DNA of 40,806 bases from an uncultured Bacteroidota bacterium (GCA_937870795.1 CALMWS010000207.1:1-40806), one strand, 5' to 3'. Shown: positions 17,151 through 26,482, numbered from the stretch's first letter. Notes: generated by a model from the letters alone, not told the origin. Numbers and translations: made by a program.

Positions 17151-17501
17151 ATGAAAAGTTATTTTAAGAAATTCTTTAACACCCTATTTTTACCCGATGC
17201 CATTAAATTCATTGATGGGTTAGATAGTAGTGTTATTAGGAAAATATTTTATATCATTGATCAGGCTGAACATTCAAGAGATCCAAAAATATTTAAAAAA
17301 ATAGACGATGACATTTGGGAGTTTAGAATACGATATTTAGGATTGCAGATTAGAATTCTGGCATTTTGGGATAAAACCAATAAAAGCCAAACCTTAGTAA
17401 TTGCCTGCCACGGATTTATTAAAAAAGTGGACAAAGTGCCAATAGAAGAAATTAAAAGAGCAATTTATCTACGAAAGAAATATTTTAATGAGAAACGATA
17501 A
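17151..17501 (+). CDS. higB: HigB/Gp49-type toxin
   Basis: A 116-residue small basic protein of the phage-derived Gp49/HigB-like RelE superfamily. The core DDDIWEFRIRYLGLQIRILAFW and ACHGFIKKVDKVPIEEIKRA match the beta-sheet and C-terminal helix of these ribosome-dependent mRNA interferases. The toxin gene comes first and the HTH antitoxin second, nine bases later, as in HigBA. ATG 17151 is preferred over the upstream codon at 17112 because of the intervening -7 box. Confidence 0.85.
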   Translation: MKSYFKKFFNTLFLPDAIKFIDGLDSSVIRKIFYIIDQAEHSRDPKIFKKIDDDIWEFRIRYLGLQIRILAFWDKTNKSQTLVIACHGFIKKVDKVPIEEIKRAIYLRKKYFNEKR

Positions 17502-17510
17502 TTAAATTAC

Positions 17511-17837
17511 ATGCAACAAAAAAGAAATAGAATCGTAACATTTGAAGAAATGAAAGACAAGTATCTTGGTAAAAAAGGTACACAAAATCGAGACGAATAT
17601 GAATATGAACTTCGCATGGATCTGTTAGGAAAAATGATTAAATCAACTCGTAAAAAACGAAGATTTACACAAGAGCATCTGGGTTCCTTAATAGGTGTTC
17701 AAAAATCCCAAATTTCCAAATTAGAAAGTAGTGCCAACAGTGCAACAATTGATACCTTAGTAAAGGTTTTTAAAGCATTAAATGCTGAGATCAATTTTAT
17801 CGTAAAACTGGATGAAGAAAAAGTAGAAATACAATAA
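17511..17837 (+). CDS. higA: HigA-type antitoxin, XRE-family HTH
   Basis: A 108-residue protein. An N-terminal charged segment is followed by an XRE helix-turn-helix (about residues 45-98, FTQEHLGSLIGVQKSQISKLES). It is expected to neutralise the upstream toxin and to repress the shared promoter. Codon use and AT-content differ visibly from the preceding VCBS gene, in keeping with the mobile nature of such pairs. Confidence 0.87.
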   Translation: MQQKRNRIVTFEEMKDKYLGKKGTQNRDEYEYELRMDLLGKMIKSTRKKRRFTQEHLGSLIGVQKSQISKLESSANSATIDTLVKVFKALNAEINFIVKLDEEKVEIQ

Positions 17838-17959
17838 TCAAAACAATATGCTGTTTTATTAACATTAAAACACGAATTTTAAATTATATTTCGATAATAG
17901 ATAATCCAATTATAAAAGCAATACAAACAATTTTTTTTGTAAGCCAATAACAAACCTCA

Positions 17960-18703
17960 GTGGACCTCATCCAAAAAATAAAAGTAGCCTTCGAAACACA
18001 CTCCCCGGAAGGCATCAAAGAATGTCTGGACCAGGGTCTGAGTCCAAATGAAATTGTCGATGGCAGACCATTGGTTGATGAGCTCATCAACATGTACTTT
18101 CGGAGTCCACTTTTCAAAATCTGCATGCAAACTTTGGTGGAAAATGGACTGCAATTTGAAGATAAAATTTTATTGGCCGTTCTTACAGACGATGCAATCA
18201 GCTTAGAACAACAACTTAAGGCTAAGCCGGAAGCAATCTATAATAAATATACCCTTCCATGCACATTTACACCCCTTATCGATGCCTCCCTGCTCCACCT
18301 CTGCGCTGAATACAATCATGTAGATAGTGCCAACATTCTATTGAAATACGGCGCTGATGTCAATACCCAAGCTGGCCTGGATGATCACGGTTTTGGCGGC
18401 CAAAGCCCCGTCTTTCACACCGTAAACCAGCACAACAACAACAGCAAAGAAATGCTCGAGCTCTTGCTCTCGCATGGCGCCGACCTCACCCTCACGGTCA
18501 AAGGTCTCATCTGGGGCAGAGGCTACGACTGGGAGACCTTTATTCCTTCTGTCAATCCCATCAGTTACGCCATGATGGGCCTGCTTCCACAGTTTCAGAG
18601 AAAAGAGGCGCAGATTTATGAAGTGGTATCGTTGTTGCAAAAAGTGAGGTACGGCAGCGAATATAGGGCAGGGAATGTGCCGAATAGGTATTTGGTAATT
18701 TAA
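17960..18703 (+). CDS. Ankyrin-repeat protein
   Basis: A 247-residue soluble protein starting at GTG 17960 (no upstream ATG in frame). The clearest ankyrin units are around residues 110-165 (LLHLCAEYNHVDSANILLKYGADVN; EMLELLLSHGADL). The N-terminal FETHSPEGIKECLDQGLSPNE is a degenerate first unit. No enzymatic domain or signal peptide is seen. It probably acts by protein-protein contact in the cytoplasm. There is no evidence linking it to the toxin-antitoxin pair beyond adjacency. Confidence 0.75.
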   Translation: MDLIQKIKVAFETHSPEGIKECLDQGLSPNEIVDGRPLVDELINMYFRSPLFKICMQTLVENGLQFEDKILLAVLTDDAISLEQQLKAKPEAIYNKYTLPCTFTPLIDASLLHLCAEYNHVDSANILLKYGADVNTQAGLDDHGFGGQSPVFHTVNQHNNNSKEMLELLLSHGADLTLTVKGLIWGRGYDWETFIPSVNPISYAMMGLLPQFQRKEAQIYEVVSLLQKVRYGSEYRAGNVPNRYLVI

Positions 18704-19297
18704 TTACTCTCAAATAGTTTCTAATTCAACTCAATATTGTTGTCAATATTGCTCAAAATTGTTGAAATATGAGCCGTAAATAGCTATATCGTGAGCCGCA
18801 ATTACACAAATATCAGAAAATAGAGAGCAGATTATTCTTAAATCTGATAAAAGATTTAAATATAGTACGAAATTTAAGAAACAAGGGAGTAGGAATATCA
18901 GGCAGAAAATTATCAGCCTCTGGAGAACCAATTCTAAATTTCAGAGGCACTAAATGCAGCTTGTACTATTAACAATGACCATAAAAATGCATTTGAAAAA
19001 TCACTGCTGGCTCTTGTATTGATTTCCTGCATCAACCTTTTTTGACAAAAAAAATAAACAGTAAAAATTATGGCCAATGCCAGTTTTGGCTTAATGACCA
19101 CCAAACTGATATTACTCCTTTACTATTTTACGGTTGATTACCTGATTTCTACGTTTGAAACTTTTTTATTGTTGTTTCAACATCTTCATTTTTATTTTCA
19201 ATAAAAACCTTTGCAGTTTTGCAAGCGTAAACTGGAGGTGAGTAAACATCCGTTTTATTCAACCTTCTTACTAAAATATAAAAAAATTAAAAAAACA
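18704..19297. other. AT-rich intergenic region without a recognised gene
   Basis: No credible coding frame was seen. Visible structure: two CAATATTG palindromes 12 bases apart (18732-18739, 18744-18751), a 7-bp stem GCCTCTG/CAGAGGC (18916-18922 and 18942-18948) with a 19-base loop, and TTGAAAC/GTTTCAA (19155-19161 and 19174-19180). None has a clear terminator tail. Confidence 0.5.
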
Positions 19298-20233
19298 ATG
19301 AAATCCATTAATCTGCTCATAACTTATCTCTTTATTTCAACCAGCATTTATTGCCAAGACTATATCGGTATCAATACAAGTGACCCAAAGGCTCCTTTGA
19401 ACATTTATCATGAAATAGGTGGAACTATTTTATTGCAGAATCCCAATACAGGTACTACCCAGACAGATGGTCTTTTGTTTGGCTCTATATCCGCTGCCAA
19501 CAAAGCTTATTTATGGAATTTTGAAAATACTGCACTTGGCTTCGCAACCAACAATACTGAAAGATTGACCATAGCAGCCAATGGTAACATTGGCATCGGT
19601 GGCATCACAAGTCCAAGCTCAGCTTTGCAAATTTACGGCACGTCCGGAGTGTCAAATGCACTATTTCAAACCTCCTTTTCCGGGTCTACGAGCAATGATG
19701 GTTTATACGTTGGCTTCGCGGGTGATGCTTATCTATGGAATTATGAAAATACTAACCTTGTATTTGGAACCAACGGTAGCCAAAGAATGAATATTGCTGG
19801 TACCGGTGAGGTGTTTATAAACAACAGCTTGACAGTTGGTACTACTTTAAATGCCAATGGCTTGGTCAATTGCAACAACAACCTGGCTGTTGATGGCAGT
19901 ATAACCACAAATAACGGTTTTGGAATCACTAGAAGTAGCTCTTCTTCTCAAATGGTAGTTGAAGCATTTCAAACTCCTGCCAATCTGAACTGGACTCTGG
20001 CACCAGGTAATCAAACATGTTGTATTATTTTGACCTTTGGCACAGCCTTTACTGCTCCTCCCTCTATTGCATTTGGAGGAATTACCGGTTCTGTTACAAA
20101 TCCTGAAGACATACAGTTTACCATCAAAACCATCACCACTACGGGTGCAGAGATTGCAGTCACCAATATCGGCAATGCTACTTCAACTGCTACCAATGCA
20201 ACATTACATGCCATGATCATCGGAAAGAAATAG
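19298..20233 (+). CDS. Secreted tail-fibre-like repeat protein
   Basis: A 311-residue protein with a signal peptide (MKSINLLITYLFISTSIYC). Two internal repeats of about 50 residues follow, centred on DGLLFG...AYLWNFENTALGFATNNTERLTIAANGNIGIG and NDGLYVG...AYLWNYENTNLVFGTNGSQRMNIAGTGEVFI. This is the stalk pattern of Bacteroidota tail-fibre-domain surface proteins. The last 90 residues (FTAPPSIAFGG...IKTITTTGAEIAV...HAMIIGKK) resemble an H-type lectin fold, which is inference. The longest frame starts at TTG 19211. ATG 19298, with the signal peptide at its start, is preferred. No T9SS sorting domain is seen. Confidence 0.75.
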   Translation: MKSINLLITYLFISTSIYCQDYIGINTSDPKAPLNIYHEIGGTILLQNPNTGTTQTDGLLFGSISAANKAYLWNFENTALGFATNNTERLTIAANGNIGIGGITSPSSALQIYGTSGVSNALFQTSFSGSTSNDGLYVGFAGDAYLWNYENTNLVFGTNGSQRMNIAGTGEVFINNSLTVGTTLNANGLVNCNNNLAVDGSITTNNGFGITRSSSSSQMVVEAFQTPANLNWTLAPGNQTCCIILTFGTAFTAPPSIAFGGITGSVTNPEDIQFTIKTITTTGAEIAVTNIGNATSTATNATLHAMIIGKK

Positions 20234-20234
20234 A

Positions 20235-20934
20235 TCATTTACACTTAATCCTTTGCATTTTGATCGTCATTTTACCTCTTATCCCGGTGCTGTTGCCAAA
20301 GCCATTAAAACCAATCAAGCAGGCTACCTCTACTTTGGTGAGTGCTCCGGCGCATACCAGTTGGGGCAGGTTGTCCTTCAGCAAATGATTGCCAAATTGG
20401 TAAAAGTGTATCATAATTATTGGTACCGGAAAACTGCCAACCTCTCCATCTGTATAATAATACCCCATCGTGAATTTCCTGCTCGCGGCGAATCATTTCT
20501 TCCAAAGTGGACTCAGACTCACATTTCATCCAATTGTGATGGTCATTTGTAAAAATGGAATCATGGTGTCGCAAATGAAGCAGTTCTTTTCGCAATCCAA
20601 AATTATAAATTGCGCTTCCAACAGCCATGGTATCTGCGAAAGAGTTTAAAAAAATCTGTGTGCCAGGTCATATCCTTGTACCTATCAAAATAAGCTGGAA
20701 GGATGCTGCCTTTGAGCAGTTTGAAAGCCAGCTTCAACGCTCTCTTATTGTTTCCCATTCAACAGCTCAATTAAGGGCATTTGCTTAATACCTTCCTTTT
20801 GGAAAAACCGCCAAAGCCAGTGCTTCTACAAAATGTTTAGCCCTGGATTTTACATCTCTTTCATTCCACTCCACCGAGGCTCTGTCGGTAAGATAAATGT
20901 AGTCTTCATTCAAACATGCTTTTGTCCAGGTTCC
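20235..20934 (-). pseudogene. Frameshifted gene relic, product not recognised
   Basis: Reading the minus strand, coherent protein-like stretches appear in successive frames: GTWTKACLNEDYIYLTDRAS... (from 20934), IKQMPLIELLNG, NNKRALKLAFKLLKGSILPAYFD...WHTDFF, LNSFADTMAVGSAIYNFGLRKEL..., and YYYTDGEVGSFPVPIIMIHFY... They are separated by stops or frameshifts. One shift falls at an A7/T7 run at 20647-20653. The most economical reading is a single decayed gene of about 230 codons. No family was recognised. Sequencing errors could mimic some of the shifts, but four to five in 700 bases is more than expected given the intact neighbours. Bases 20935-21160 hold no gene. Confidence 0.45.
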
Positions 20935-21160
20935 TTACAGCGTTATAATGAAATAGAAAATCTACAAACAAAAAAGGTATTCAGTTTTCCATGTTTTGAA
21001 TTTAGCTGATCTTTAAACGAATTTAACTTCAATATTTTACAGACATTAATCCATTAATAAGTCAATTTTCTTTGTTTTTTAATTCTCCTGGCTTTCTTTT
21101 ATTGGAGTTTTTGGCGATACTCGATGAATTTTTTACCTTTGAAGCCAATACTTTTCTGTC

Positions 21161-22456
21161 ATGAATACGCACCAATTTGATAAATCCATGCACTTTTTAT
21201 ATCCTCCACAGTATAAATTGGATTTCAAAATTTCCATTGCCATCCTTTTTTTGATGATATCATTTTCCTCATTTGCACAAACTGTGGTTACATATAACCA
21301 TACAGGCATGATGCAAACATTCACCGTGCCACCTGGGGTAAATTTGATTACCATTTCAGCTTCCGGTGCCCAGGGAGCAGGTGGAGCCGGAGGAAAAGGT
21401 GGTAAGGCTACCGGTGATTTAAGTGTTACGCCCGGACAAGTATTGAATATTTTTGTGGGTGGTCAAAATGGCTATAACGGCGGTGGCAATGGTTATGCAG
21501 CTGTTGCCAGAAATGGCGGTGGTGCCTCGGATGTAAGAATGGGTGGTACTGCTCTTGCAGACCGCATCATCGTTGGTGGTGGCGGTGGCGGTGGGGGAAT
21601 CACCGATGTTGGCGATCGTATGGGTGGTGCTGGTGGTGGTGGAATCATCGGTTCCAATTATGCCGGCGGTGGAGGCGGAGAAGGTTATGGCGGAGCTGGG
21701 GCTCCGGGAGGAAATACGGGCGGCAGTGGCAACTCATCCTGTCACTCTGGCGGTGCCGGTGGCGGTGGCCTCACAAGTGGAGGTGGTGGTTCCTGCAATA
21801 CTTGTTATACAGGCACCTGTGGTCAAAATGGCACATTAGGACAAGGCGGTAACTCAGATACATGGGAAAACGGAATTTGTTATAACTCTTACGGTGGCAC
21901 CAATGGCGGCGGTGGCGGCTATTATGGCGGCGGTGGCTCTTCTGTAGGTAATTGTGGAGGCGGTGGAGGTGGCGGCGGCTCCTCCTGGACCGGTACCTTA
22001 GCCAACCCTTCATTCACAGCCGGGTCCCAAACCGGAGATGGTCTTGTAACACTGACCTATTTTGAAAATACGGTCGCCCAAATCCTGGGCGGAGCATCAT
22101 TTCTTACTTTGCAGGCTGCCATTGATGCTGCTTCAGAAAATGACACCATCGTACTGCTGACCGATGTTACAGAAGACATCTTCATTAATAAAAACATTTC
22201 ACTGGATGCAGATGGTTATGATCTGACCATTCCATCCTCTCTTCAGATCACCAGTGGTAAAACATTAACCTGGCTGTCAGATAACCTGATTGTAAATGTA
22301 GGAGCTTCCATAGTCAACGATGGTACACTCTGCAACAATGGAAATCTCAACTATCAGGGCGGCTTGGGCAGCTTTACCAATACGGGTATCTATAAAGGAA
22401 CGGGGACCTTTAATGGTAATTTTATAAATACAGGAAGCGTAAGACCGGGTAAATAA
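21161..22456 (+). CDS. Secreted glycine-rich protein
   Basis: A 431-residue protein. A hydrophobic signal (ISIAILFLMISFSSFAQ) is followed by the glycine-rich-domain opening TFTVPPGVNLITISASGAQGAGG, then some 180 residues very rich in GGG, GGSGN and GGYYGGG blocks with scattered cysteine pairs. The last 130 residues (ILGGASFLTLQAAIDAASENDTIVLLTDV...) look like the start of a parallel beta-helix of the kind used by surface proteins. It is likely a structural or adhesive surface protein. ATG 21161 gives a long pre-signal segment, so ATG 21188 is an equally possible start. Confidence 0.75.
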   Translation: MNTHQFDKSMHFLYPPQYKLDFKISIAILFLMISFSSFAQTVVTYNHTGMMQTFTVPPGVNLITISASGAQGAGGAGGKGGKATGDLSVTPGQVLNIFVGGQNGYNGGGNGYAAVARNGGGASDVRMGGTALADRIIVGGGGGGGGITDVGDRMGGAGGGGIIGSNYAGGGGGEGYGGAGAPGGNTGGSGNSSCHSGGAGGGGLTSGGGGSCNTCYTGTCGQNGTLGQGGNSDTWENGICYNSYGGTNGGGGGYYGGGGSSVGNCGGGGGGGGSSWTGTLANPSFTAGSQTGDGLVTLTYFENTVAQILGGASFLTLQAAIDAASENDTIVLLTDVTEDIFINKNISLDADGYDLTIPSSLQITSGKTLTWLSDNLIVNVGASIVNDGTLCNNGNLNYQGGLGSFTNTGIYKGTGTFNGNFINTGSVRPGK

Positions 22457-22761
22457 CAGTGTTGGTACTGAATTAAATTATACTTGTTGACATTATCTGG
22501 TACCAAATTTAAAGGTGATTAAACTTTACCATGTTTTACTAATTTTTCCCATCAATTTACAAGATAATTAGGGTTTTTTGCAAGAAATGTCCTATCTCTG
22601 CAATGCAACTTGCCTGTAAATTTGTTCGATGCTTTTGATTCAACTCAAGCAATTTCTCCTTATACCTACAAGAGAACTGCATGAAGACCAATCCACGCTA
22701 CCTTTTCGAAGGACAGCATAAAAAAGCATTAAACTTTTACTTAACAAAAAAAACCATTTAA
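22457..22761. other. Intergenic region, nothing recognised
   Basis: AT-rich, with no coding frame, strong hairpin or perfect -7 box in the part examined. Confidence 0.5.
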
Positions 22762-23562
22762 ATGAAAACACTTCTTTTAACAGTCATGGTAGTTGTTTTA
22801 ACTACATTGTCAGCCTCGTTTGACGTATGTAAGGCACAAAACCCTTATGGTGAGGTAAACTTTATTAAAATTAAACCCCACATGAATGAGAGCTTTCTGA
22901 TCGATATGAAAACCTCAAAAAGATTGGCCAATGCCAGAAAAGCCAATAAAACCATCAACTCCTGGCAACTCTTTCGCAGAACCTATCCCAGAGGCATGGA
23001 CGTGGACTTTGACTATGCCAGTCTTACCGTCTTTCCGAGCGGGGTAGAAATGAAAGCGGAAGGCACCTGGGACTCTGGTGTCAGGGAGTTAAGTGTAAAG
23101 GAAATCAGTGATTTTTTAACGTCATTGGGTAATGTACGTACTACCGTTGCCACCGATCTTTACACTTATAAAATGGGAACAGGAGCCACCCTTGTTCCTG
23201 GTGAATTTGTACAACTCAATTTGGTCAAAGTAAAACCTGGTAGCCATGAAACCTATGAAAAATTGCTGGAAACGATGAAACCGGTTTTGGAAGAATGCAT
23301 CAAGTCAGGAAAACTAATTGGCTTTAATGTATGGAAACGCACTTATGCCACAAATGTGGGCGGGGAAAGCAATTATACCATATCATTTAGTTTCTCAACT
23401 TTAGACCAGGCCCTTTCCTGGGCAAGTGGCAAAACCAGCCCGGCAGATGAGTATAAAAAGATATATCCAAAAGAAGATATTAACACCTACAACGCCAAGC
23501 TGCGGGAACTCAGAGACCTTGTTTCCCAGGAGCTATGGGAATTGGTGGATGTAACTGACTAA
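22762..23562 (+). CDS. Secreted protein with duplicated alpha/beta-barrel-like domain
   Basis: A 266-residue protein with a signal peptide (about residues 1-25, ending near VCKAQ). Two halves repeat the same order of elements: VNFIKIKPHMNESFL...SWQLFRRTYPRG (about 33-78) and VQLNLVKVKPGSHETYEKLL...FNVWKRTYATN (about 153-202). Each is a beta strand with K-x-K-P, a helix, then a strand ending in (F/W)-x-R-T-Y. This arrangement resembles dimeric alpha/beta-barrel (ferredoxin-like) domains such as NIPSNAP or ABM. The assignment is inference, and function is unknown. A strong terminator follows. Confidence 0.7.
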   Translation: MKTLLLTVMVVVLTTLSASFDVCKAQNPYGEVNFIKIKPHMNESFLIDMKTSKRLANARKANKTINSWQLFRRTYPRGMDVDFDYASLTVFPSGVEMKAEGTWDSGVRELSVKEISDFLTSLGNVRTTVATDLYTYKMGTGATLVPGEFVQLNLVKVKPGSHETYEKLLETMKPVLEECIKSGKLIGFNVWKRTYATNVGGESNYTISFSFSTLDQALSWASGKTSPADEYKKIYPKEDINTYNAKLRELRDLVSQELWELVDVTD

Positions 23563-23579
23563 AGAACAATCTACAATTA

Positions 23580-23617
23580 AAAAAAGCTGTCTGAAATTTT
23601 TCAGGCAGCTTTTTTTG
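23580..23617 (+). terminator. Rho-independent terminator
   Basis: AGCTGTCTGAA (23585-23595) pairs with TTCAGGCAGCT (23600-23610), with one G-U pair, followed by a T7 run. An A-run on the left side would also let it act for the minus strand. It ends the 22762-23562 transcript. Confidence 0.88.
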
Positions 23618-24185
23618 TTCCCACCCATCTGTTAACAAAAATTTCCTAAAGCCATAAATTTAGCTATCCTGGTATGTCTCAATCCCATTTTTTTGGGATA
23701 GCAGGAAAACAAACCGTCATAAATTCAAATTACAGAATCACTCATTTTAAAGCATACTTCAAAATATAATTCCGTCCATGATGTAAAAAAAATAATCCAC
23801 CACAATTTTGTTTCGATTTCTGTTTATCCTAAAAATTATATATCGTCTCCTGTCTTGAACTTATAAACAAATGGACCGGGTTGAACTTGAAACCAATAGC
23901 AGTGAAGAAGCAATTATTCTTGAATAGGGTCCAAATTAAAGATTCGCAATGGCTGAAGCAAAATCTTTTTAATGAGATTCTGAAAAAATTTTTTATAATT
24001 TGCAATGTAGAAATATTTGATATTCATTTGCCCACATTAAGTGTACTGCCTCACGAATGATTTTCTTAAATATCCGGAATATGAAGCTACAAAATGATAA
24101 ATATTGCTTAAAAACCCTCAACACCAAATTATTAATGACTTGTTTACATTATATACATTGAAGCAATATTCAACCTGACACATCT
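23618..24185. other. Intergenic region without a recognised gene
   Basis: No credible coding frame on either strand. A small hairpin ATCCCA-tttttt-TGGGAT lies at 23682-23699. The rest is AT-rich. Confidence 0.5.
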
Positions 24186-25262
24186 ATGAATAAACACAAA
24201 ATTCACTTTCACACTTTTGATGCCTTTAGGTTTATCTCTTTTTTCATTGTATTTCTGAACCACATACCCATCCCGGATTCATCTTTCCTATCTTATTTTT
24301 CACACAGTGGTGGTATAGGCGTTGCGTTCTTTTTTGTACTAAGCGGCTTTCTGATAACTTACATTTTACTCAATGAAAAATTAAATACAGATAAAATTTC
24401 TTTACCCAATTTTTTTCTTAGAAGGATACTAAGAATATGGCCCTTGTTTTATGCCATGCTTTTACTTGCTTACCTTACGCCCAGTATTCTGAATTTTTTG
24501 CATTTGTCTTCTTCCAGTGAAGGCTATACACCAAATTGGCTGATGTCCCTGTTGTTTTTGGAGAATTACAAGATGATCATAACCAATGATTTTCCAAACG
24601 TTTCACCGCTGAGGGTAATGTGGTCACTTTGCATTGAAGAACATTTTTACATTATTTGGGGCATCCTACTTACATATTTACCCTGTAAAAGAATACCAGT
24701 TCTAATTGGAACTTCCATTTTAATAGCGAATATCACCAGGTGGTTTTTTTTACAACACGGCTTACCAACTTTAGAACTGTTTTCCAATATAGACTATTTC
24801 GCCTTTGGTGCAATACCCGCCTTCATTTTTATCTACAAGAAACAACTTATAACCAAGCTTGAAAGCACTGCAGGTTTTGTGAAATACATCGTTGCCGTCC
24901 TTGCAGTTATTTTGGTTTTTGTCCTCCCACAAATTCCAGGCAAATGGATGCCTCTCCTTTATCCTAGTATTTTAGGCATCCTGTTTTCATCATTGATCAT
25001 GTTTACTTTGCCTCAAAATAATGGATTGAAACTCAAAGATGAGCTTTGGATTAGTAAACTTGGACTCTATACTTATGGCTTGTATTTATTCCACACCATT
25101 GTAATTAACTTATTCAGTCACATCTTTACATCTGCTTTTGAATTCAATTGGCTGTTGATTTCAATTTTATCCCTGGTTGTAACCATTGCCCTGAGTGCCC
25201 TTTCCTACCATTTCTTTGAAAAGCAATTTCTCAAACTCAAAGTACATTTCTACACCGAATAA
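24186..25262 (+). CDS. Acyltransferase family 3 membrane protein (OafA/YrhL-like)
   Basis: A 358-residue protein with about ten transmembrane helices. Family motifs are FDAFRFISFFIVFLNH near the start (catalytic-type histidine), FFVLSGFLIT, RRILRIWPLFY and WSLCIEEHFYIIWG. These enzymes transfer acetyl or other acyl groups to extracytoplasmic sugars such as O-antigen or peptidoglycan. It lacks a C-terminal SGNH domain. It has no nearby polysaccharide genes, so the acceptor is unknown. Confidence 0.88.
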   Translation: MNKHKIHFHTFDAFRFISFFIVFLNHIPIPDSSFLSYFSHSGGIGVAFFFVLSGFLITYILLNEKLNTDKISLPNFFLRRILRIWPLFYAMLLLAYLTPSILNFLHLSSSSEGYTPNWLMSLLFLENYKMIITNDFPNVSPLRVMWSLCIEEHFYIIWGILLTYLPCKRIPVLIGTSILIANITRWFFLQHGLPTLELFSNIDYFAFGAIPAFIFIYKKQLITKLESTAGFVKYIVAVLAVILVFVLPQIPGKWMPLLYPSILGILFSSLIMFTLPQNNGLKLKDELWISKLGLYTYGLYLFHTIVINLFSHIFTSAFEFNWLLISILSLVVTIALSALSYHFFEKQFLKLKVHFYTE

Positions 25263-25391
25263 ACATCAAATAATTCCCAATTAAATGAATGACATCTTTT
25301 CAAAAACTAGATGCTGAAATCGGGTTGAAAAATTCCAAACGCATTGATAACTTCCTTGAATTTCTCTATTATTTTAAAAGGAAAAATCTGT

Positions 25392-25399
25392 TACCTTTG
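25392..25399 (+). promoter_or_regulatory. -7 promoter box of the gene at 25408
   Basis: TACCTTTG, a perfect TAnnTTTG, eight bases before ATG 25408. No clear -33 box is seen. Confidence 0.55.
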
Positions 25400-25407
25400 G
25401 CCGAAAT

Positions 25408-26424
25408 ATGCAAACTTACTTTAAATACAAAATGCTAACCTGTTTATCAGGTTTTATCCTTTATTTCACTTCGACTGAATTTATCAACGGACAAATCCAT
25501 CTTAATCAAGCTGTTGACTCCATCAACAATATTGGAAAAGAAATATCCCAATACGATTTCTACCCCGAAAAGGAACATAAAAAATTCATTTCAATTTACA
25601 GTAACATCGATACACTTTCTGTGGAAGAAACCACAGGCTCATATGGTATGCCAACTATTACCACGATTAACAAAATGGCATACAAAGACATTAGTATGAG
25701 ATTTCCGGAAGTCATACAGTCACACAATTACAAAGAAGTTTTTAAATGGATCAAAGTCGATGTATTAGACTCCGACACTTTTCTGAATACCTGTACTGAT
25801 ATGGTCTACCTCAATTTCCTGCCATCGTTTCAGCCTCAAGAAATTGCAGAAAGACTAAAAATACAAAGCCAGATTCTGAGTCGCAACATATTACTCCTTT
25901 CATACAGCAAGATCCTTGGCAAAACCCATTACGGTCAACTCGATTCTATTTATACAGTTGTGAGAGACGATCAGAAAATTCGATTGGATTTTGCCAAATG
26001 TTTGGGTGGCGTACCCATGAATCAACTCGACTCTCTGCCAAAACTGAATCATAACTCCGAAATTGGTGCGACCATCAATCATTTAGTTAAACAGGAATTG
26101 GGAGCAGGGCTTAATGCGTTAAACATTGACCTTCCTATGGAAATATACTTTCAAATAACTCCAGGTGGTAATGCAACAAATATATACACCAATCAAAAAG
26201 TATTCTGGTATTACGACTTCCTGGAGGGCCAAAGCAACAGATCTGAAATCATGAACCAGGGAGGGAATGATTACCTCTTTGATCCCATTAAAAACACCAT
26301 AGGCTTTACAGATCTTGAAACGCTCAATGCCATCACCGGCATGATTAAAGAACTGAAGTTTTCACCTGGTCTCATCAAAGGAAAAAAGGTATCGACCATC
26401 CATAAAATTACTATTAGACCTTGA
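25408..26424 (+). CDS. Secreted protein of unknown function
   Basis: A 338-residue protein. An N-terminal hydrophobic segment (MLTCLSGFILYFTSTEFINGQ) looks like a signal peptide, with the cut near residue 29. The mature part is mixed alpha/beta with no recognised motif; it has five cysteines at most and no sorting domain. A perfect -7 box eight bases upstream supports the start and independent transcription. Confidence 0.65.
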   Translation: MQTYFKYKMLTCLSGFILYFTSTEFINGQIHLNQAVDSINNIGKEISQYDFYPEKEHKKFISIYSNIDTLSVEETTGSYGMPTITTINKMAYKDISMRFPEVIQSHNYKEVFKWIKVDVLDSDTFLNTCTDMVYLNFLPSFQPQEIAERLKIQSQILSRNILLLSYSKILGKTHYGQLDSIYTVVRDDQKIRLDFAKCLGGVPMNQLDSLPKLNHNSEIGATINHLVKQELGAGLNALNIDLPMEIYFQITPGGNATNIYTNQKVFWYYDFLEGQSNRSEIMNQGGNDYLFDPIKNTIGFTDLETLNAITGMIKELKFSPGLIKGKKVSTIHKITIRP

Positions 26425-26482
26425 AAATAAGTAGATAAAACAGAGAATTATTACATTCGCATATAAATACATTCTTTAGAAA

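Noticed and set aside
18743..18931. 62-codon hydrophobic minus frame in the 18.7-19.3 kb gap
   Set aside because: It is low-complexity AT-rich sequence with no start signal or family resemblance.
21543..21839. 98-codon plus frame within the Gly-rich gene
   Set aside because: It is a valine/alanine-rich shadow produced by the repetitive GGT/GGC codons of the real frame.
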